DNA from: Ziziphus jujuba
Taxonomy: Eukaryota > Streptophyta > Magnoliopsida > Rosales > Rhamnaceae
Assembly (NCBI RefSeq): GCF_031755915.1
Contig: NC_083382.1
Coordinates: 1,364,001 to 1,428,000 of the forward strand
Direction: 5' to 3'
DNA length: 64,000 nt
Shown: positions 59,416 to 64,000 of the stretch, one piece after another
Layout: each line of letters begins with the position of its first letter
How positions within the stretch are numbered: position 1 is the first letter of the stretch
Program-made: the position numbers and the translations under genes
Notes under the pieces: generated by a model
What the model saw: only the letters and a program-made list of their open reading frames with translations
Database searches by the model: none
Told to the model about the DNA's origin: nothing

Positions 59416-60490
59416 TACACGAAAAAATCTTGGCTATACATAATATCTGAATTTCCATTTTCGGACAAATCAGCCCTATCTCTTCTGGCAGGTATACCAT
59501 CACTAGGAGGTCTAAAGCTTATAAAAATCATTGGTATTGGCAAGATCCGTGGTTCCTTCAATCTTATTCACAGTTTCAAATGGTCCTTAAGATCACACAG
59601 CTGTGGTTTTATGGAATGATGTGGCTGTTTCTACTTCAGCTTCCTCTCATTTGTGGAGCATGAGGTTGAGCAACTACTGCAGAACAGATAATCAGGTAAA
59701 TTACTTTTGTATGCTAAAGAAATGTATGACGATCATAAAATTTTAAGTTTATTTGAATGAAATTAATAAACATACAAAAAAGAGAACTACAGTCAAATAC
59801 AAAAGTTTTGAATGGTAAGCTCATGAAGCAATTGTCCAAATCTAGTTATTAGGAGACAATTTTCATGGTAAAATCATAGATCATTTTGATCGTTACCACT
59901 ACAACCATGTCAGTTTTAGCCTCATTTTGAGATCAACCAAATGCCAACCCCCTTCCAATCGAAAGCCTCTTCATCCCAATAACATGTAATAAAAGAACAT
60001 GTAAATACATTTTACCTCATTAATTAAATTTTTATTACTTTCTAAAATCTCTGCACAAGCATGATTTAAATTACCAGAAAGGCATATTATCCGAAGAGAG
60101 CAAGAATAATTACCATAAGGTGTTATCAAAATGGAATGATCCAGCTGTCCACTTAAAAATGCAGAAATTAAGTCCATTTCATTCATTCTAGATACAGAAC
60201 TGAGCTTCCAAATTTCTATGCTGATCCTCCAGGGATAACACAAATAATTCAATTATTTTCTTGATGATCTGGTTCCTGCAAGGAATAGCTCAAAACAATT
60301 AAAAGATGGCTATCTAGATCATGAGTAATATCTTCAAGCCACATTCACGATGAAGCAAAAATTTTAAAATTTCAAAGTAAAATTTTGTTACCCCATACCT
60401 TATGTATTCTGTTGTTATGGAATCTGGCCACAAAACTTATATTATTAGGTAAAACTCAGTGAGGAACAAGAAGTACTTGGGGGGGGAGGG
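58091..60490. other. 3' flank of ANK3 and unassigned spacer
   Basis: About 58091-59415 matches the ANK2 downstream region, and no coding exon is supported. A poly-A run lies at about 58277-58299. Near 59540-59600 the plus strand reads WYWQDPWFLQSYSQ in a short frame, faintly like a non-LTR retrotransposon end but not enough to call. A minus-strand frame at 60252-59971 is not recognised. A G-rich run is at about 60480-60500. Confidence 0.4.
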
Positions 60491-60529
60491 GAGGTGGGGG
60501 GAAGAGGAACTAGGATAATGCGTGAATAC

Positions 60530-61600
60530 ATGATATTTGATTTGCTTGTGTTAGACATATAGGCTTGAGTATTTGATTTGTTTGTGTTAGACATATAGGC
60601 TTTGGCAAAGATGACTGCTCAGAATTGTCAATCTTATTAAATTTAGGGACATATATCATTAGAGTTACATCATACTTTGGCTAAGATTTATCATATTCTT
60701 TGAAATTTTTGTTTTCTTTGTTAGCCTGTTAGTCTGAAGCAAAGTTGAGGTAGTTTTTTTAATTAGTACAAGAAGTAATAATTTTCATTGCAAAACTTGG
60801 AGGTTAGTTGAAAGAAGTACATTACAGTTTACAGCAATGAGAGAGCTGGTTTTCATATGCATGTTCATAAAACATAAAGTTTGCATGTGCATTCCTGTTC
60901 TTTTATGAATGTGTTGATGCTCTCTCCAAGAGACCTTGGTGATGAGGGAGAGTAATCAACAATAGGATGAGCTAGAGAAAGAGTTAGCCTATAGTAATCA
61001 AATCATGAACCAGAATTTAGTTATAAAGATTTATTTAATAAAGTCTGTTCCAAAATGAAGTATGACATAAAGTTAAATAAACCAATACAATAGTTAGAAT
61101 AAGAAATCCTCAATTCTCATTAATAGAAATAACAAACACTGCATGGCTAGTTGCCGATCGCTGCAATTGTAATTAAGGCCGTTACTCTGTGATCTGCATC
61201 AAATATATGTTTCAGTAATTGTCACTTTCCTTTTTAAGATGGAAAGATGGATGATCAACGTATAAAATCATCATTTGTTTGGGTTTAATATCGCTTTTTG
61301 GTTTTTGGTTTATCATGTTTTCAGATATTTAATTCCCTTTTGCTTTGTTCTTACTTCAAATTCACTTTCTCCGTTCCTGTAGTCCATTTGCTTAGTTTCT
61401 TTGTCTCATACTGCCAATTTTACTCTATGCCAAATTTAAAAAGCAGTTTGTCCAACACAAAGAAGGAACGAATGTCTTGCTTGTATGTAAGTTAAGCATG
61501 TGTCTTTTTAACAAATTGATTTAAGGATGTATGGAACATGCATACTATATTTGAATTTTGATCTAAAATATTTTCGCTACAGGACTGGTTGATTTGCTTT
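60530..61600 (+). pseudogene. LRAT intron-2 relic, no exons
   Basis: Collinear landmarks with LRAT copy B intron 2 (13283-14257): GTTGAAAGAAGTACA near 60808, GCAATGAGAGAG near 60834, a CATGTTCA...ACATAAAG stretch near 60861, TATGTTTCAG near 61206, GATGGATGATCA near 61245, GATTTAAGGATGTATGGAAC near 61520 and the CTGGTTGATTTG stretch near 61585. No readable LRAT exon is attached. It is a detached fragment of the cluster more than 20 kb from the nearest copy. Confidence 0.6.
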
Positions 61601-63150
61601 TTGATAAAGAAGGGAACATAATACTTGATAAAGAAGTAACCTGTTCAACTGGCAAAGTTAGAAAGTAATAAGGGAACATAATTACCCCAAAGGAATTCAT
61701 TTATCAATTTATCATGTATGGAGAAATATGAGTAGATTGTGGAAAGATTTTCGCAATTGTCATATTTGTGAAGATTTTCGAAATTATCACATTGATTTGT
61801 TTAGCAATTCGTTATGCTGGGTGTTGGGGCATCTAAGGCTGCTACAGTGGAATGATTTGTTTATATTTCAGAAATGCATTTAGAAATATCGACCGAATGT
61901 TGTGAAGGATGAACATCTCAAATATATTTACAAATATCTTCAATATATTTAGAAATATAAAACCAAATGTTTTTAAAGATATTTATAATTTTGAATTTTG
62001 AAACCGAGTATTATAGTGAATACATCTTTACATTGTCCAAAAATATTATGATAAAAATAAAATTTATGAAATTTTTATAACTATCAATTTCTTCCAAAAA
62101 TATTGTTAAAAGTTTTCGTAAAATAATGTTTGTTTGTAAAAAAAAAAACTTTGTTTTTACTTAACTATGAATTGTTGATATTTTAAATACTAAAATTATT
62201 ATATAAAATTATTTTATATTTTTATATATTTAAATAGTAACATGTAAAAGATAATATTGCATTGAGTTATTTTAAAATCGGAAAAAGAATTAATTTTTTT
62301 TTTTAACTTATATGGTTATTCCTAGGGGCAACCAATATCTTCTTGTATGATTTGCTATTGTCCACCAGTGAAGCAAATGTCGACGACACCGATGAAAAAT
62401 CACTGATTCTGTCGGTTGTTGACCACCTTCGACATCGAAGGGGGGGGGGGGAAGAGTTTCTGTCATGGGTTTCGTTGGAATGTCGCCGGATTTGATGAGT
62501 TTCGCCTGGAAACGCAGGAGTCGATCGGGATTTCATTTTTTGGATGGATATAGTGGAAATTCCGGTGGAGAAGTCGGCGAGAAGTCGTCGGATTTTGGTG
62601 GATTTTTTGGGAAAATGTCGGCAGCTATGATATGGGTTGGTTGTGATATGGCATAGAAGAGAAGGAGGACGAAGATGAAAGGAAGACAGGAAGAAGAAGA
62701 AAGGATAAGAAAGAAATTTCCACGTGGGGGAAGGAAAGAGAAAGAAAAAATAAATATATATAAATAAATAAAATAATATTTTATAATAAAATAATAATAT
62801 GATAATATTATATTATATAAAAGATAATACATGATTTTTTTATATATAGTATTTTAATACATATTTTTTTTATCTTAGTGTTTAATTTAATTTAAATTAT
62901 TTTTTTAATAAATTTGATTTTATTTATTTAAAAATAAATAAATAACATTGTTAATTTTTTTATTATATATTATATAAAATTTTAATATATATGTTTAATT
63001 AGATGAATATTTTATTATTATTATATTCTAATTATTAAATTTTTATATTATTTTATTATATTAATTATTTTATATCTTAAAATTAAAAACTTACAATTTT
63101 TATAATATCGATATTTATGATATTTTTTTGGTTGTGTCGACCACCAAAGA
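61600..63150. other. AT-rich intergenic with one GC-rich island
   Basis: About 62320-62720 is relatively GC-rich and open on both strands (for example a 63-codon plus frame 62465-62656 starting MGFVGMSPDLMSFAWKRRSR), with a poly-G run near 62440. I do not recognise a family, and it may be a captured or decayed coding piece. The remainder is AT-rich without signals. Confidence 0.35.
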
Positions 63151-63297
63151 AAACGGTGTATTAGAGTAGCACATCGTAAAAACAAGAACATAGATTGCGA
63201 GAATCATGGGGCAAAAGAAGAAAAATAGAAAGAGAGGTGGCAAAAGGAAATAAGACAGATGTACCATGACTGGACAGGTGGACCACGTTACAAGAGG

Positions 63298-64000
63298 ACT
63301 GCTAGCAACACTCACCAAACACACTCGCTCATTTCTACAATTGACATGTGTCTCACCACTTTTTCCATTCCATTAATTTTAGTACAAAACTTTTATTTTA
63401 CATAAGTTTCTTTTCCTAATTTTTTTACAAATATATATTTTATTTTATTTTATATGTTTTTAAGAGTGACACCACATATATCCAAAATAATAATAAATTT
63501 ATATTTATATATACATAGGTAATTAATTCTTTTTATAAAAAATAGATATTTTAAATAAAGCAAATAATTTTAATATGATAAAAAAATTATTTCACATGTG
63601 TTTTTAACTATGATGCAATACAAAATAAGTAAATAAATGTCAAATTAAAGTGTTTTTTAATTATATTAAAAATATTTACTTTATTTTAATTATCTATGTT
63701 TCATAAAAAAATAATACTAATTAGCTATGTATGAACAAATAGAAATTTTATTATTGTTTTGGATACGTTGCTGATAGGAAATTAGATTCTTCAAAAGAAA
63801 AAAAAAAAATATATATATATATATATATACATATGAGAGTTCTGTATTTAAATAATAGAATGGCAATTTTATAGTAAATTTAAAAGAGAAGGTCAAATTG
63901 TTGTTTAAGCCGTTGGTTCTGGCAAAAGCTGGAAACACATGTCAGGTATAGAAATTAACAAGTGTGTTAGCAGGTGTGCAAAACGAGTGTTGCTAGCAGT
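63298..64000. mobile_element. MITE-like element with 16-bp exact terminal inverted repeats
   Basis: 63298-63313 reads ACTGCTAGCAACACTC and 63985-64000 is its exact reverse complement. Weaker inverted similarity continues about 45 bp inward (ATTTCTAC..TTGACATGTGT versus ATTTCTATACCTGACATGTG). The 703-bp AT-rich interior encodes nothing recognised. The right flank, and so any target duplication, lies outside the window. Confidence 0.75.

Noticed and set aside
59520..59640. Possible non-LTR retrotransposon reverse-transcriptase tail (WQDPW-like)
   Set aside because: A few residues only, with stops soon after; not enough to call.
1..64000. tRNA, rRNA or CRISPR features
   Set aside because: None could be recognised by reading; the tandem arrays lack CRISPR repeat-spacer structure and the genome is a plant nuclear one.

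Overview
This is AT-rich nuclear DNA from a eudicot plant. Genes carry GT-AG introns (plus a GC-AG pair), and the families present are plant ones: ankyrin/PGG membrane proteins, LRAT/NC-domain proteins, plant oxysterol-binding-protein exons, a MUT9-like kinase and transposon-borne Ulp1/DUF1985 genes. The low GC, long introns and many tandem copies would suit a woody dicot, but I cannot name the species.

Layout. 1-5.6 kb: a DNA transposon with a tandem 255-bp repeat array (1-1.75 kb) and a decayed Ulp1-protease gene on the minus strand (5.53-1.90 kb). 5.6-7.3 kb: microsatellites and a 150-bp tandem duplication. 7.3-27 kb: a tandem cluster of LRAT-domain (NlpC/P60-like thiol enzyme fold) genes. 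Copy A (8.06-11.5 kb) is frameshifted, copy B (12.5-16.7 kb) is intact across four phase-consistent exons, copy C (19.4-22.1 kb) is broken and has lost the catalytic Cys, and relics lie at 17.4-18.9 and 24.7-26.8 kb. A further intact two-exon copy D is at 38.5-39.6 kb and an intron-only relic at 60.5-61.6 kb. 29.3-42.1 kb and 53.3-59.4 kb: two copies of a segmental duplication carrying ACD6-like ankyrin-PGG genes (ANK2 31.1-36.7 kb, ANK3 54.2-58.1 kb), a truncated stub ANK1 (30.1 kb) and a pseudogene (40.1-42.1 kb). ANK2 intron 2 holds a small non-autonomous LTR retrotransposon and a foldback MITE, both absent from the matching ANK3 intron. 42.6-44.2 kb: a minus-strand oxysterol-binding-protein pseudogene.

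45.67-53.26 kb: the most notable object is a 7.6-kb Mutator-like element with ~110-bp terminal inverted repeats and an 11-bp target duplication, inserted upstream of ANK3; the related sequence upstream of ANK1 gives the empty site. It carries gene fragments with their introns (N-terminus of a class 3 lipase-like gene flanked by an exact 62-bp direct repeat, pieces of a MUT9-like kinase, one unrecognised exon) next to a Ulp1/DUF1985 gene bracketed by GGCGGAAA minisatellites. The 3' end (63.30-64.00 kb) looks like a MITE with exact 16-bp terminal repeats.

How it works together: only LRAT B, LRAT D and ANK2 look intact (ANK3 lacks the paralogue's start codon). ANK-PGG proteins are membrane proteins, and ACD6 relatives act in defence and cell death. 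Plant LRAT-domain proteins are poorly understood. The rest of the window records local duplication, decay and transposon-driven reshuffling. All calls come from reading the sequence; no database search was run.
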